In this document: piece after piece, positions 32,750-41,692 of the stretch | Position numbering within the stretch: position 1 is the stretch's first letter | How the letters are laid out: every line of letters begins with the position of its first letter | Assembly (NCBI GenBank): GCA_965367295.1 | Contig: CBDUHN010000003.1 | Span: 86,543 to 150,542, forward strand | Reading direction: 5' to 3' | Length of the DNA stretch: 64,000 bases | Source of the DNA: JAIVHA01 sp965367295 | GTDB taxonomy: Bacteria > Pseudomonadota > Gammaproteobacteria > DSM-19610 | Notes under the pieces: generated by a model | Seen by the model: only the letters and a program-made list of their open reading frames with translations | Told to the model about the DNA's origin: nothing | Databases searched by the model: none | Made by a program: the position numbers and the translations under genes

Positions 32750-35155
32750 TCACACATCCAGATTGGCCACCGAAAGCGCATTGCGTTCGATGAACTCGCG
32801 GCGCGGTTCCACGTGGTCGCCCATCAGGGTAGTGAAGATCTCGTCGGCGGCTACGGCGTCCTCGATCTGCACCTGTAGCATGCGACGGCTGTCGGGGTTC
32901 ATGGTGGTTTCCCACAGCTGATCCGGGTTCATTTCTCCCAGTCCCTTGTAGCGCTGGATGTGCTGACCACGCTTGGCTTCCTCGAACAGCCACTCGATGG
33001 CCTGTTTCAGGCTGGCGATAGGCTGGCTGCGTTCGCCACGCTGTACATAGGCACCTGCACCCAGCATGCCTTCGAGCTGACTTCCCAGGGCCAGCATGCG
33101 CTGGTAGTCGCCGCTGGCGAAGAATTCGCTGGGCAAGGTCTGCTCGGAGGCGACGATGCCATGGGTACGCTTGCGAATATGGATCGTGAAGCCACTCTGG
33201 TCCTCCCGCGGCTCCAGCACCAGATCGATGTGCTGACCCGATGGCTGGTCAGCGTTGACCCGGCCAGCGAGTTCCTCTACCCAACGGCCCATCATGGCCA
33301 GGTCGGCGAGCTGTGCCTCGCCGAGGGCCGACATGAAGACCATCTTTTCCATCACCAGGTGATGGTAACGCCGGGACATACGCTGAATTGCCGCCGATAC
33401 GCCCATGTACTGGTTGGCGAGGGTTTCCAGGCCGGGACCGCTGATGGGAGATTCCGGGTTCACGTACAGGGTCGCCTTGTCCAAAGCCGCCGAAAGGAGA
33501 TAGGCGTTTAGTGCCGCATCATCCTTAACATATTGTTCTTGCTTACCTTTTTTAGCTTTATAGAGTGGGGGCTGGGCAATATAGACATAGCCCGCTTCGA
33601 TCAATTCGGGCATCTGGCGGTAGAAGAAAGTCAACAGCAGGGTGCGGATATGGGAGCCGTCCACATCGGCATCGGTCATGATGATGATGCGGTGATAGCG
33701 TAACTTGTCAATGTTGAATTCTTCCCGGCCGATACCGCAGCCCAGGGCAGTGATCAAGGTGCCCACTTCAGCGGAGGACAGCATTTTGTCGAACCGTGCC
33801 TTCTCCACATTCAGGATTTTGCCCTTCAGGGGCAGGATGGCCTGGGTGCGGCGATCCCGCCCCTGCTTGGCGGAGCCACCGGCGGAATCACCCTCCACCA
33901 GGTAGAGTTCGGACAGCGCCGGGTCCCGCTCTTGGCAGTCGGCCAGTTTGCCGGGCAGGCCGGCAATATCCAGCGCCCCCTTGCGGCGGGTCATTTCCCG
34001 GGCCTTGCGGGCAGCCTCGCGGGCACGGGCGGCCTCGACGATCTTGGCGGTAATGGCCTTGGCTTCACCGGGATATTCCAGCAGATAGCTGGCCAGGTTC
34101 TCGGCCACCACCGACTCCACCACGCCCTTGACCTCGGAGGACACGAGTTTGTCCTTGGTCTGGGAGGAAAACTTGGGATCCGGCACCTTTATCGACAATA
34201 CCGCCGTGAGGCCTTCCCGGGCATCATCGCCGGTCGTCCCCACCTTGGCCTTCTTGGCGATGCCCTCATTTTCCATGTACTGGTTCAGGGTGCGGGTCAG
34301 GGCACTGCGAAAACCGGCCAGGTGGGTGCCACCATCGCGCTGGGGTATATTGTTGGTAAAACAGAAGATATTTTCCTGATAGGAATCATTCCACTGCATC
34401 GCCAGTTCCACGCCGGTACCGTCTTTCTGGCCCACCACATAGAACACCTGCTGGTGCAACGGGGTCTTGTTGCGGTTGAGATGTTCCACAAAGGATCGAA
34501 TACCCCCCTGGTATTCGAACACATCGCTCTTGTCCGTCCTCTCATCGGTGAGCTTGATACGCACCCCGGAATTCAGGAAAGACAGTTCGCGCAGACGTTT
34601 GGTCAGAATATCGTAGTGGAATTCAAGATCCGTGAAGATCTCGGCACTGGGCTTGAAACGAATTTCTGTGCCCGTGGTATCCGCATCACCCACGACGGCC
34701 AGCGGCGCCTGGGGCTCACCCATGCGATATTCCTGGGAGTGAAGCTTGCCGTCGCGACGAATGCTGAGCAACAGCCACTCGGAGAGGGCATTCACTACCG
34801 ATACCCCTACACCATGCAGGCCACCCGAAACCTTGTAGGAGTTGTCATCAAATTTTCCGCCGGCATGCAGCACGGTCATAATGACCTCAGCGGCGGAACG
34901 GCCTTCCTCGGGATGGATATCCACCGGAATGCCACGACCATCATCCTGGACCCCCACTGAGCCATCCGCGTAGATGGTTACGGTGATTTCCGAGCAGTAA
35001 TTCGCCAGTGCCTCGTCAATGGAGTTATCCACCACCTCAAATACCATGTGGTGCAGACCCGTACCGTCATCGGTGTCGCCGATGTACATGCCGGGGCGTT
35101 TGCGCACCGCATCCAAACCTTTCAAGACTTTGATATTCGAAGAGTCGTAGCTCAT
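32750..35155 (-). CDS. gyrB: DNA gyrase subunit B
   Basis: 801 residues. GHKL ATPase (EVVDNSIDEALA, DDGRGIPVDIHPEEGRSAAEVIMTVLHAGGKF), transducer, and TOPRIM (YLVEGDSAGGSAKQGRDRRTQAILPLKGKILNVEKAR, DADVDGSHIRTLLLTFFYRQMP). An insert of the long Gram-negative type is present in the C-terminal half, and QRYKGLGEMNPDQLWETTM ends it. Introduces negative supercoils with GyrA (not in window). Last gene of dnaA-dnaN-recF-gyrB. Confidence 0.98.
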   Translation of the reverse strand: MSYDSSNIKVLKGLDAVRKRPGMYIGDTDDGTGLHHMVFEVVDNSIDEALANYCSEITVTIYADGSVGVQDDGRGIPVDIHPEEGRSAAEVIMTVLHAGGKFDDNSYKVSGGLHGVGVSVVNALSEWLLLSIRRDGKLHSQEYRMGEPQAPLAVVGDADTTGTEIRFKPSAEIFTDLEFHYDILTKRLRELSFLNSGVRIKLTDERTDKSDVFEYQGGIRSFVEHLNRNKTPLHQQVFYVVGQKDGTGVELAMQWNDSYQENIFCFTNNIPQRDGGTHLAGFRSALTRTLNQYMENEGIAKKAKVGTTGDDAREGLTAVLSIKVPDPKFSSQTKDKLVSSEVKGVVESVVAENLASYLLEYPGEAKAITAKIVEAARAREAARKAREMTRRKGALDIAGLPGKLADCQERDPALSELYLVEGDSAGGSAKQGRDRRTQAILPLKGKILNVEKARFDKMLSSAEVGTLITALGCGIGREEFNIDKLRYHRIIIMTDADVDGSHIRTLLLTFFYRQMPELIEAGYVYIAQPPLYKAKKGKQEQYVKDDAALNAYLLSAALDKATLYVNPESPISGPGLETLANQYMGVSAAIQRMSRRYHHLVMEKMVFMSALGEAQLADLAMMGRWVEELAGRVNADQPSGQHIDLVLEPREDQSGFTIHIRKRTHGIVASEQTLPSEFFASGDYQRMLALGSQLEGMLGAGAYVQRGERSQPIASLKQAIEWLFEEAKRGQHIQRYKGLGEMNPDQLWETTMNPDSRRMLQVQIEDAVAADEIFTTLMGDHVEPRREFIERNALSVANLDV

Positions 35156-35183
35156 ATCCGGTTCCCTATAGGCATTCGCCGCA

Positions 35184-36260
35184 TTATATCACTTCCTGCA
35201 CAACACCGTGTTCCACGTGAAACCGTGCCGGCGTTGCCCAAATATCCAGATCAAGTCCCGCAGCCTGGATGGCCGTGATAAACACCTGGGCCTGGAGCTG
35301 CTGCAACTGCTGCAGTACCCGGGATTGGTGTTCGCGGTCCAATTCTGCCGGAAGGTCATCGATCAGGAACAGGCAGGTTTGATCCCGCTTCAGCCGCAAT
35401 AATTCCGCCTGCGCCAACAGCAGGGCGGTTACCAGTTGCTTCTGCTGTCCTCGAGACAGTCGTTCCCGTAAATCCTGGTCTTCATGCAGAAACTGCAGAT
35501 CCGCACGATGGGGACCAACACGGGTAAAGCCCTGTTCGCGGTCCCTTGCCAGGGAATCGGCCAGCGCCTCGGCATAGTGGGTACGTTGTGCCCAACCTGG
35601 CGAGTAATGGAACCCGATGGACTGCATGCCAAGAATTTCTTGTGCCTGCCGGGCAAACAGGGGCTCCAGCTCAGCCAGATAGTGCACCCGCAACACATGG
35701 ATCTGCTCACCCGCTGCTAGTAATGCCGAATCCCAGGCACGGACCTGCGCCTCTGGCGCGCCACTGCGCAGAACGCTATTGCGCTGTTTCAACGCCAGGG
35801 AATAGTTTGTCCAGATACCATGGAACGATGGTTCCACGTGAAACAAGCCCCAGTCGATGAATTGCCGGCGGAATTTCGGGCCTTCTTCCAGTACTTTATG
35901 CAGATCCGAGGTCATACTCACCAGCGGAAAGTGGTTCGCCAACTCGGAAACCCTTCGCACCGGGGTCCCTCCCAGACGAATCTCCATTTCCTTGCGGCCT
36001 CGCCGCAGTCCCACCGGGATCGAGCGTGCCGACTCCTGCAGGGTTGCCACCAGCTGAAAGGCGTCAGTTCCCTCGCGGATCAACTGGTCGCTGCGGTGGG
36101 TACGAAAGGAGCGAACCCGGGCGAGAAAGTGGATCGCTTCCAGAATGCTGGTCTTGCCGGCCGCATTGCAGCCGGTGATGAGATTGCAGCCAGGGGATAA
36201 TTCCAGGGTGGCAGAAGCAAGATTGCGGAAATCCTGGATGGTAAGGCGGGAAAGCGTCAT
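35184..36260 (-). CDS. recF: DNA replication and repair protein RecF
   Basis: 358 residues, SMC-like ATPase loading RecA at gaps. Walker A in ITGCNAAGKTSILEAIHFL near residue 31, signature LSRGQQKQLVTALLLAQ, Walker B LFLIDDLPAELD. It lies 24 bp after dnaN and 28 bp before gyrB. The gene body contains two parS-like ParB sites (35209 and 35830). Confidence 0.97.
   Translation of the reverse strand: MTLSRLTIQDFRNLASATLELSPGCNLITGCNAAGKTSILEAIHFLARVRSFRTHRSDQLIREGTDAFQLVATLQESARSIPVGLRRGRKEMEIRLGGTPVRRVSELANHFPLVSMTSDLHKVLEEGPKFRRQFIDWGLFHVEPSFHGIWTNYSLALKQRNSVLRSGAPEAQVRAWDSALLAAGEQIHVLRVHYLAELEPLFARQAQEILGMQSIGFHYSPGWAQRTHYAEALADSLARDREQGFTRVGPHRADLQFLHEDQDLRERLSRGQQKQLVTALLLAQAELLRLKRDQTCLFLIDDLPAELDREHQSRVLQQLQQLQAQVFITAIQAAGLDLDIWATPARFHVEHGVVQEVI
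35209..35224. promoter_or_regulatory. parS: parS-like ParB binding site 1
   Basis: TGTTCCACGTGAAACC differs from the parS consensus TGTTNCACGTGAAACA only at the last base. It lies in the last codons of recF, about 2.4 kb from the putative origin. Confidence 0.8.
35830..35845. promoter_or_regulatory. parS: parS-like ParB binding site 2
   Basis: GGTTCCACGTGAAACA differs from the parS consensus only at the first base. It lies inside recF, 621 bp from site 1. parA and parB are at 50723-52722. Confidence 0.8.
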
Positions 36261-36284
36261 ACCCGAAACACGGGCGCAACGGCC

Positions 36285-37385
36285 CTAGAGCCGCATAGGC
36301 ATTACCACGTACTGGCAACGCGTCGTGCCGGGTTCCTGGACCAGGCAACTGCTGTTGGAATCGCTCAACACCGTTTCCACCTGTGCCGATCGCAATGCCG
36401 CCAGGGCATCCAGCAGGTAGGTCACGTTGAATCCGATCTCCAGGCTGCCTCCCTGGTATTCCACTTCCACTTCCTCGTCGGCCTGTTCCTGTTCCGGGTT
36501 ATGGGCCTGGATGCGCAGCGCATTGGGGTCCAGGTTGAGGCGGATGCCACGGTATTTTTCATTGGACAGGATCGAGGTACGAGTCAGAGCCTGGCGCAAC
36601 AGCTCCCGGTCGGCTACCACCCGTTTGTCACCACCCTTGGGCACCACCCGCTGGTAATCGGGAAAACGGCCATCGATCAGCTTTGAGGTAAAACGGATAT
36701 CCGGGGTGGCAACCCGAATATGATTACTGCCGATCTCCACCTTTGCCTCCGCCTCACTGTCCTCCAGCAACCGCAGCAGTTCCTGGATACCCTTGCGTGG
36801 CACAATGACCTGCTGGCCATCGGCACCTTCCACCTCGGCGTCCATATCGCAAAGGGCCAATCGATGGCCATCGGTAGCCACCGCGCGCACCAGCTTGTCA
36901 TTCAGTTCCAGCATCAGGCCATTGAGGTAATAACGCACATCCTGCTGTGCCATGGAAAAATGGGTGCGCTCGATCAGTTCCTTGAATTCCTTCTGGGGAA
37001 CGGCGAATTGCTGGGATCCGGCTGCCTGTTCCACCACCGGGAATTCCGTGGCCGGCAGAGTGGAGAGGGTGAAGCGGCTGCGGCCTGACTGGACCAGCAC
37101 CCGGTCATCGGCTTGGCTAATGTTGATGTTTACACCTTCCGGCAGGGTACGGCAGATATCGAACAGTTTCCGCGCGGGTATGGTGACTTCGCCGGGTTCA
37201 TCCACTTCCACGGTGACACGGGCCTGCAGTTCCACTTCCAGGTCGGTGGCGGTGAGTTCAAGGCCTTCTGCAGTCGCCTGTACCAGCACGTTGCCCAGTA
37301 CTGGCAGAGTCTGGCGTCGTTCAACCACTCCGATGACCTGTTGCAGGGGTTTCAGCAATGCTTCGCGTTGAATCTGGAATTTCAT
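36285..37385 (-). CDS. dnaN: DNA polymerase III beta sliding clamp
   Basis: 366 residues, the standard length, three clamp domains of about 120. N-terminus MKFQIQREALLKPLQQVIGVVERRQTLPVLGNVLV and the C-terminal LVQEPGTTRCQYVVMPMRL (the hydrophobic peptide-binding pocket ends in MPMRL) are conserved. It encircles DNA as a dimer and tethers polymerases. 237 bp separate it from dnaA. Confidence 0.98.
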   Translation of the reverse strand: MKFQIQREALLKPLQQVIGVVERRQTLPVLGNVLVQATAEGLELTATDLEVELQARVTVEVDEPGEVTIPARKLFDICRTLPEGVNINISQADDRVLVQSGRSRFTLSTLPATEFPVVEQAAGSQQFAVPQKEFKELIERTHFSMAQQDVRYYLNGLMLELNDKLVRAVATDGHRLALCDMDAEVEGADGQQVIVPRKGIQELLRLLEDSEAEAKVEIGSNHIRVATPDIRFTSKLIDGRFPDYQRVVPKGGDKRVVADRELLRQALTRTSILSNEKYRGIRLNLDPNALRIQAHNPEQEQADEEVEVEYQGGSLEIGFNVTYLLDALAALRSAQVETVLSDSNSSCLVQEPGTTRCQYVVMPMRL

Positions 37386-37622
37386 GGCAGTCCGTCGTTG
37401 TGCGTTTGTGTGAATATATAAATATTAAGTTAGTTAAATATTTAAACCTGTTGTTACAGTTATTATCCAGGACCTATTCGGTGGATAAGTTGTTTTTATG
37501 TTTATTTTTCAAAATGTTATTTAAATCATAACCTATCGGAAAAGACCAGGTGCAGGCTGTGTGCAGCCTGTGGATAACTTGGGATAACCTGGCCTGGATT
37601 TTTTGCCCACAGCTTATCCACA
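37386..37622. other. oriC: Putative replication origin oriC (dnaN-dnaA intergenic region)
   Basis: Five DnaA boxes or near-boxes: TTATCCAGG (37463-37471, +), TTATCCACC (37480-37488, -), TTATCCACA (37569-37577, -), TTATCCCAA (37579-37587, -) and TTATCCACA (37614-37622, +). An AT-rich tract at about 37411-37450 could be the unwinding element, with another at 37491-37530. The dnaN promoter should lie here as well. One further perfect box lies upstream of dnaA at 39039. Confidence 0.65.
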
Positions 37623-38969
37623 TCATGTGGTCAGGGTTCTCAACAGGTTATTGAAGTCTTCCTGGATTCTGGCATCACTTTCTTTTAATTCCAATATCTT
37701 ACGGCAGGCATGCAGGACCGTGGTGTGATCCCGGCCACCAAACGCATCACCGATCTCCGGCAGGCTGTGGCTGGTGAGTTCCTTGGCCAGGGCCATGGCC
37801 AGCTGGCGGGGCCGGGTAATGGAGCGGGTGCGGCGCGCGGATAACAGATCGGCGACGCGGATCTTGTAATATTCCGCCACGGTTTTCTGGATATTCTCGA
37901 TGGACACCAGTTTGTCCTGCAGCGCGAGCAGGTCGCGCAGGGCTTCCTTGGTGAATTCCAGTGTGATGGGTCGGCCGGTGAAGCGGGCGCTGGCAATGAC
38001 GCGTCGCAACGCCCCTTCCAGTTCACGGATATTGGAGGCGATACGCTTGGCGATGAAGAAGGCCACGTCATGGGGCATGTCCACCTGAGCCTGTTCCGCC
38101 TTGCTGAGAATGATGGCTACGCGGGTTTCCAGTTCCGGTGGCTCGATGGCAACGGTGAGTCCCCAGCCAAAACGGGATTTGAGCCGTTCCTCCAGCCCCT
38201 GTACTTCCTTGGGGTAACGGTCGCAGGTGAGGATTACCTGCTGCTGACCCTCCAGCAGGGCGTTGAAGGTATGAAAAAACTCTTCCTGGGAACGCTCCTT
38301 GCGGGCGAAGAACTGGATGTCATCGATGAGCAGGGCATCCACTGAGCGGTAGAAGCGTTTGAATTCATTGATGGCGTTATGTTGCAGCGCCTTGACCATG
38401 TCAGCCACGAAGCGCTCGGAATGCAGGTAGACCACCTTGGCCCCCGGATTCATTTCCACGATCAGATTGCCGATGGCGTGCATCAGGTGGGTTTTGCCCA
38501 GGCCCACACCACCGTAGATAAACAGCGGGTTATACGCATTGCCCGGGTTTTCCGCCACCTGGCGCGAAGCGGCACAGGCGAGCTGGTTGGACTTCCCTTC
38601 CACGAACAGCGAAAAGGTATGGGCGGGATTGAGGTTGTGGTTCACAGGGTAGGGAGCGGCCGCCTCAGGAATCGGCCTCGGGTATGCCGCTGATTCGACC
38701 TCCGCGGCTGGGCTGGGCTTGGGCTTGCGGGTGCCGATCTCCAGCCGTACCCGCGGGGCATCCAGTTCCGCAACGCCGGTAACGGTTTCACTGATGGAAT
38801 CGATGTAGTGATCACGCACCCAGTCGAGCACGAAACGATTGGGCGCAAGCAATCGCAGGGCCCCGGCCTCCTCAATGGCGTGGAGTGGTCGAATCCAAGT
38901 GTTGAACTGCTGTTCAGGCAGCTCGTTTTCCAAACGATTCAAACACTTTTGCCAGAGTGAGACGTCCAC
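37623..38969 (-). CDS. dnaA: Chromosomal replication initiator DnaA
   Basis: 448 residues. Domain I (WQKCLNRLENELPEQQFNTWIRPL), short linker (about 90-125), AAA+ domain III (Walker A GGVGLGKTHLMHAIGN, Walker B DALLIDDIQFFA), domain IV with the DnaA-box-binding signature GGRDHTTVLHACRKI near the C-terminus. Divergent from rpmH. A DnaA box 70 bp upstream implies autoregulation. Confidence 0.98.
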   Translation of the reverse strand: MDVSLWQKCLNRLENELPEQQFNTWIRPLHAIEEAGALRLLAPNRFVLDWVRDHYIDSISETVTGVAELDAPRVRLEIGTRKPKPSPAAEVESAAYPRPIPEAAAPYPVNHNLNPAHTFSLFVEGKSNQLACAASRQVAENPGNAYNPLFIYGGVGLGKTHLMHAIGNLIVEMNPGAKVVYLHSERFVADMVKALQHNAINEFKRFYRSVDALLIDDIQFFARKERSQEEFFHTFNALLEGQQQVILTCDRYPKEVQGLEERLKSRFGWGLTVAIEPPELETRVAIILSKAEQAQVDMPHDVAFFIAKRIASNIRELEGALRRVIASARFTGRPITLEFTKEALRDLLALQDKLVSIENIQKTVAEYYKIRVADLLSARRTRSITRPRQLAMALAKELTSHSLPEIGDAFGGRDHTTVLHACRKILELKESDARIQEDFNNLLRTLTT

Positions 38970-39038
38970 TCATCGCACCTCGATGATAGTAATACTGGGG
39001 GGGTAATGAAGGCCGCAGTCTACCCCCCTGCGCGCCAC

Positions 39039-39047
39039 TTATCCACA
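39039..39047 (+). promoter_or_regulatory. DnaA box upstream of dnaA
   Basis: Perfect TTATCCACA, 70 bp before the dnaA start codon; consistent with DnaA autorepression or an outlying part of the origin. Confidence 0.75.
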
Positions 39048-39209
39048 TCCCGGGACAAGATTTCCACGGTCATCGAAAAGCGCCGCCCCCGTGCCCATGG
39101 CGAGGGTGAAAAGTCACCGGATGCCGGGTGCAGGGACACGGTCACCGCCATGGCTGGCTCGAAAACCCATGGTCCTGTCGTACCGCCGTTCGAAACCGGT
39201 CCTGGTGAG

Positions 39210-39238
39210 TTGCCAAAACGTGGCAAAACCAGTAATCT
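39210..39238 (+). promoter_or_regulatory. Candidate rpmH promoter with overlapping palindrome
   Basis: TTGCCA (39210-39215, close to TTGACA) is 17 bp from a weak -10 TAATCT (39233-39238). TTGCCA also forms a perfect dyad with TGGCAA (39221-39226), so a repressor could cover the -35 region. Confidence 0.35.
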
Positions 39239-39301
39239 CCCCGCTTTTCCCTGTCCGCACAACGGGCGAGGGCAACCGTTTATTTTTTGGAAGCCAAGGT
39301 C

Positions 39302-39436
39302 ATGCAAAGAACATTTCAACCCAGCAAAATCAAGCGTGCACGTACGCACGGTTTCCGTGCCCGCATGGCGACCAAGAATGGCCGCAAGATCATCAAGGCC
39401 CGCCGCGCTAAAGGCCGCGCCCGCCTGTCTGCCTGA
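39302..39436 (+). CDS. rpmH: 50S ribosomal protein L34
   Basis: 44 residues, complete: starts MQRTFQPSKIKRARTHGFRA and ends KARRAKGRARLSA, the universal bL34 sequence. First gene of the rpmH-rnpA-yidD-yidC-mnmE operon; the rnpA start follows 14 bp after the stop. Confidence 0.98.
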   Translation: MQRTFQPSKIKRARTHGFRARMATKNGRKIIKARRAKGRARLSA

Positions 39437-39450
39437 TTGACCATCGCCTG

Positions 39451-39816
39451 GTGGGGAAAGGCAAGGGATTTCCCCGCACGGCCCGGTTGCTCAGTGCCGG
39501 TGACTACCGCAATGTGTTCAACCGCTGCCGCTGCAAATCCAGTGACCGCTGGCTGACCGTGCTGGCGGTGGACAACAACCTGGGCCGGCCCCGGCTGGGG
39601 CTGGCGATCTCCCGCAAGGCGGAGAAGTCCGCGGTGGGACGTAACCGGGTCAAGCGAGTCATCCGTGACTGCTTTCGTCAGCGACAGGACGAACTGGGTT
39701 GCTGGGATCTCGTGGTCATCGCCCGTCCCGGTGTCGCCTCCCAATCGAACACCGCCCTGCGAGCGGCGCTGGCCAAACACTGGACGCGATTACAAGGCTC
39801 ATGCGCCGATTGCTGA
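39451..39816 (+). CDS. rnpA: Ribonuclease P protein component
   Basis: 121 residues, GTG start 14 bp after rpmH. It binds the RNase P RNA for 5' maturation of tRNAs. The signature RLGLAISRKAEKSAVGRNRVKRVIRDCFR contains the basic RNR motif. The end overlaps yidD by 16 bp in another frame. Confidence 0.95.
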   Translation: MGKGKGFPRTARLLSAGDYRNVFNRCRCKSSDRWLTVLAVDNNLGRPRLGLAISRKAEKSAVGRNRVKRVIRDCFRQRQDELGCWDLVVIARPGVASQSNTALRAALAKHWTRLQGSCADC

Positions 39817-40037
39817 TTCTGCTGATCCAAGGCTACCGTTACCTGCTCAGCCCCTGGCTGGGTAATAACTGTCGTTTTTATCCCAGTTGTTCTCATTATG
39901 CCCAGGATGCCGTGACCACCCACGGCGCCCTGCGCGGCAGCTGGCTGACCCTGCGCCGGCTGGGCCGCTGCCATCCCTGGCACCCCGGTGGCGTCGATCC
40001 CGTTCCGCCCAAGGAGTCCGAGAAAACCCATGGATAA
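39801..40037 (+). CDS. yidD: Membrane protein insertion efficiency factor YidD
   Basis: 78 residues with the cysteine-containing signature YRYLLSPWLGNNCRFYPSCSHYAQDAV and CHPWHPGGVDPVP. Amphipathic inner-membrane-associated helper of YidC insertion. Starts inside rnpA and overlaps yidC by 8 bp, the usual arrangement. Confidence 0.95.
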   Translation: MRRLLILLIQGYRYLLSPWLGNNCRFYPSCSHYAQDAVTTHGALRGSWLTLRRLGRCHPWHPGGVDPVPPKESEKTHG

Positions 40038-41682
40038 CCAGCGCGTCATTCTGTTTATCGCACTTTCCTTTGTGGTGCTGCTGCTGTGGCAGGCCTGGAT
40101 GAAGGACTACGGCCCAACCGAACCGCCGGTGCCGGTGGAGACCAGCCAGACCACGGGACAGGATGTCCAGCCGGCGAATGCCGACGAACTGCCGGATCTG
40201 AAGCCGGTCGTGGAGTCGAGTTCACCGACGGATGATCGCGGACTGCTGATGGCGGGTGACAACATCGAGGTGGTCACCGATGTACTGGATCTGCAGATCA
40301 GCTCCCGCGGTGGCGATGTGCGCAAGGTGTTGCTGCCCACCTACCCGGTGTCGGTCAAACCGGGTGCCGAACCCTTCCAGTTGATGAACGACAGCCTGCC
40401 GAACCTGTTCGTGGCCCAGTCAGGTCTGCGCAGCAGTGTTGGCACCGAACCCACTCACCATGTGCAGTACCGCGCCGAACAGACACGCTACGAAATGGCT
40501 GCCGGCAGTAACGAGTTGCGCGTACCGCTGTACTGGACCAGCCCCGAGGGCATTCGCGTTACCAAGACCTATGTCTTTCACCGTGGCCAGTTTGATATCC
40601 GCGTCGAACACAAGGTGGAGAACGACAGCGCCGAACCCTGGAGCGGACGCCAGTATCGACAGCTGCAGCGCACCCAGGTGGCGGAGGCCGGCCAGTCCAG
40701 CTTCATCTACACCTACATGGGTGGCGTGATCTACAGCCCCGAGGAAAAGTACGAAAAGATCAAGTTCGACGAAATGGCGAAAGCCAATCTCAGCCGCGAC
40801 ATCACCGGCGGCTGGGCTGCCATGATCCAGCATTATTTCCTCGGCGCCTGGGTGCCGCCCGCCGAAATGCCCGGGCACTACTACACCAAGGTGCTGAGTG
40901 ATTCCCGCTACGTCATCGGCATGGTGGATCTTAAAAACCAGACCGTCGCGCCCGGTGAAACGACCACCTTTACCAGCACCCTGTATGCCGGACCCAAACT
41001 GCAGGATCACCTGCAGGAGATCGCGCCCGGCCTGGAACTCACCGTGGACTACGGCATGCTTACCGTGCTGGCCCAGCCCATCTTCTGGCTGCTCAAACAT
41101 ATCCACGCACTGGTGGGTAACTGGGGCTGGTCCATTGTGCTGCTGACCCTGCTCATCAAGCTGGCTTTCTATAAGCTGTCCGAGACCAGCTACAAATCCA
41201 TGGCCAACATGCGCAAGCTGGCGCCGCGGCTGAAGGCGCTGAAAGAGCGTTATGGAGATGACAAGCAGCGGCTCAACCAGGCCATGATGGAGATGTACAA
41301 GACCGAGAAGATCAACCCGCTCGGTGGTTGCCTGCCGGTAGTGGTGCAGATCCCGGTATTCATTTCCCTTTACTGGGTACTGCTGGAAAGCGTGGAACTG
41401 CGCCAGGCTGATTTCATCCTGTGGTTCCACGATCTGTCCACCGCCGATCCCTACTTCGTGCTGCCGTTGATCATGGGTGTCACCATGCTCATCCAGCAGA
41501 AGCTGAACCCGGCCCCAATGGACCCGATCCAGGCCAAGGTGATGATGATCCTGCCTATCGTCTTCACGGTGTTCTTTGCCTTCTTCCCGTCGGGCCTGGT
41601 GCTGTACTGGGTAGTCAACAACACCCTGTCCATCACCCAGCAATGGGTGATCACCAAGCGCATCGAGGCAGGCAGCAAGTAA
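40030..41682 (+). CDS. yidC: Membrane protein insertase YidC
   Basis: 550 residues. N-terminal helix (residues 5-21), a large periplasmic beta-sandwich domain of the Gram-negative type (about 55-340) and the conserved Oxa1 core of five helices (about 345-545): GWSIVLLTLLIKLAFYKLSETSYKSMANMRKLAPRLKALKERYG, NPLGGCLPVVVQIPVFISLYWVL. Inserts membrane proteins, including ATP synthase c subunits, alone or with SecYEG. Starts before the yidD stop. Confidence 0.97.
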   Translation: MDNQRVILFIALSFVVLLLWQAWMKDYGPTEPPVPVETSQTTGQDVQPANADELPDLKPVVESSSPTDDRGLLMAGDNIEVVTDVLDLQISSRGGDVRKVLLPTYPVSVKPGAEPFQLMNDSLPNLFVAQSGLRSSVGTEPTHHVQYRAEQTRYEMAAGSNELRVPLYWTSPEGIRVTKTYVFHRGQFDIRVEHKVENDSAEPWSGRQYRQLQRTQVAEAGQSSFIYTYMGGVIYSPEEKYEKIKFDEMAKANLSRDITGGWAAMIQHYFLGAWVPPAEMPGHYYTKVLSDSRYVIGMVDLKNQTVAPGETTTFTSTLYAGPKLQDHLQEIAPGLELTVDYGMLTVLAQPIFWLLKHIHALVGNWGWSIVLLTLLIKLAFYKLSETSYKSMANMRKLAPRLKALKERYGDDKQRLNQAMMEMYKTEKINPLGGCLPVVVQIPVFISLYWVLLESVELRQADFILWFHDLSTADPYFVLPLIMGVTMLIQQKLNPAPMDPIQAKVMMILPIVFTVFFAFFPSGLVLYWVVNNTLSITQQWVITKRIEAGSK

Positions 41683-41692
41683 GCCGGCGGCC

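Larger units (their letters stand above)
38970..39301. other. dnaA-rpmH divergent intergenic region
   Basis: 332 bp, GC-rich. It holds a G/C-run inverted repeat (GGGGGGTA ending 39005 with TACCCCCC 39021-39028), one perfect DnaA box (39039-39047) and a palindrome TTGCCA-N5-TGGCAA (39210-39226). In Pseudomonas the origin lies in this position, but here only one box is present. Confidence 0.6.

Noticed and set aside
32800..32820. Third parS-like sequence (GGTTCCACGTGGTCGC) in gyrB
   Set aside because: Only one half of the palindrome is preserved.
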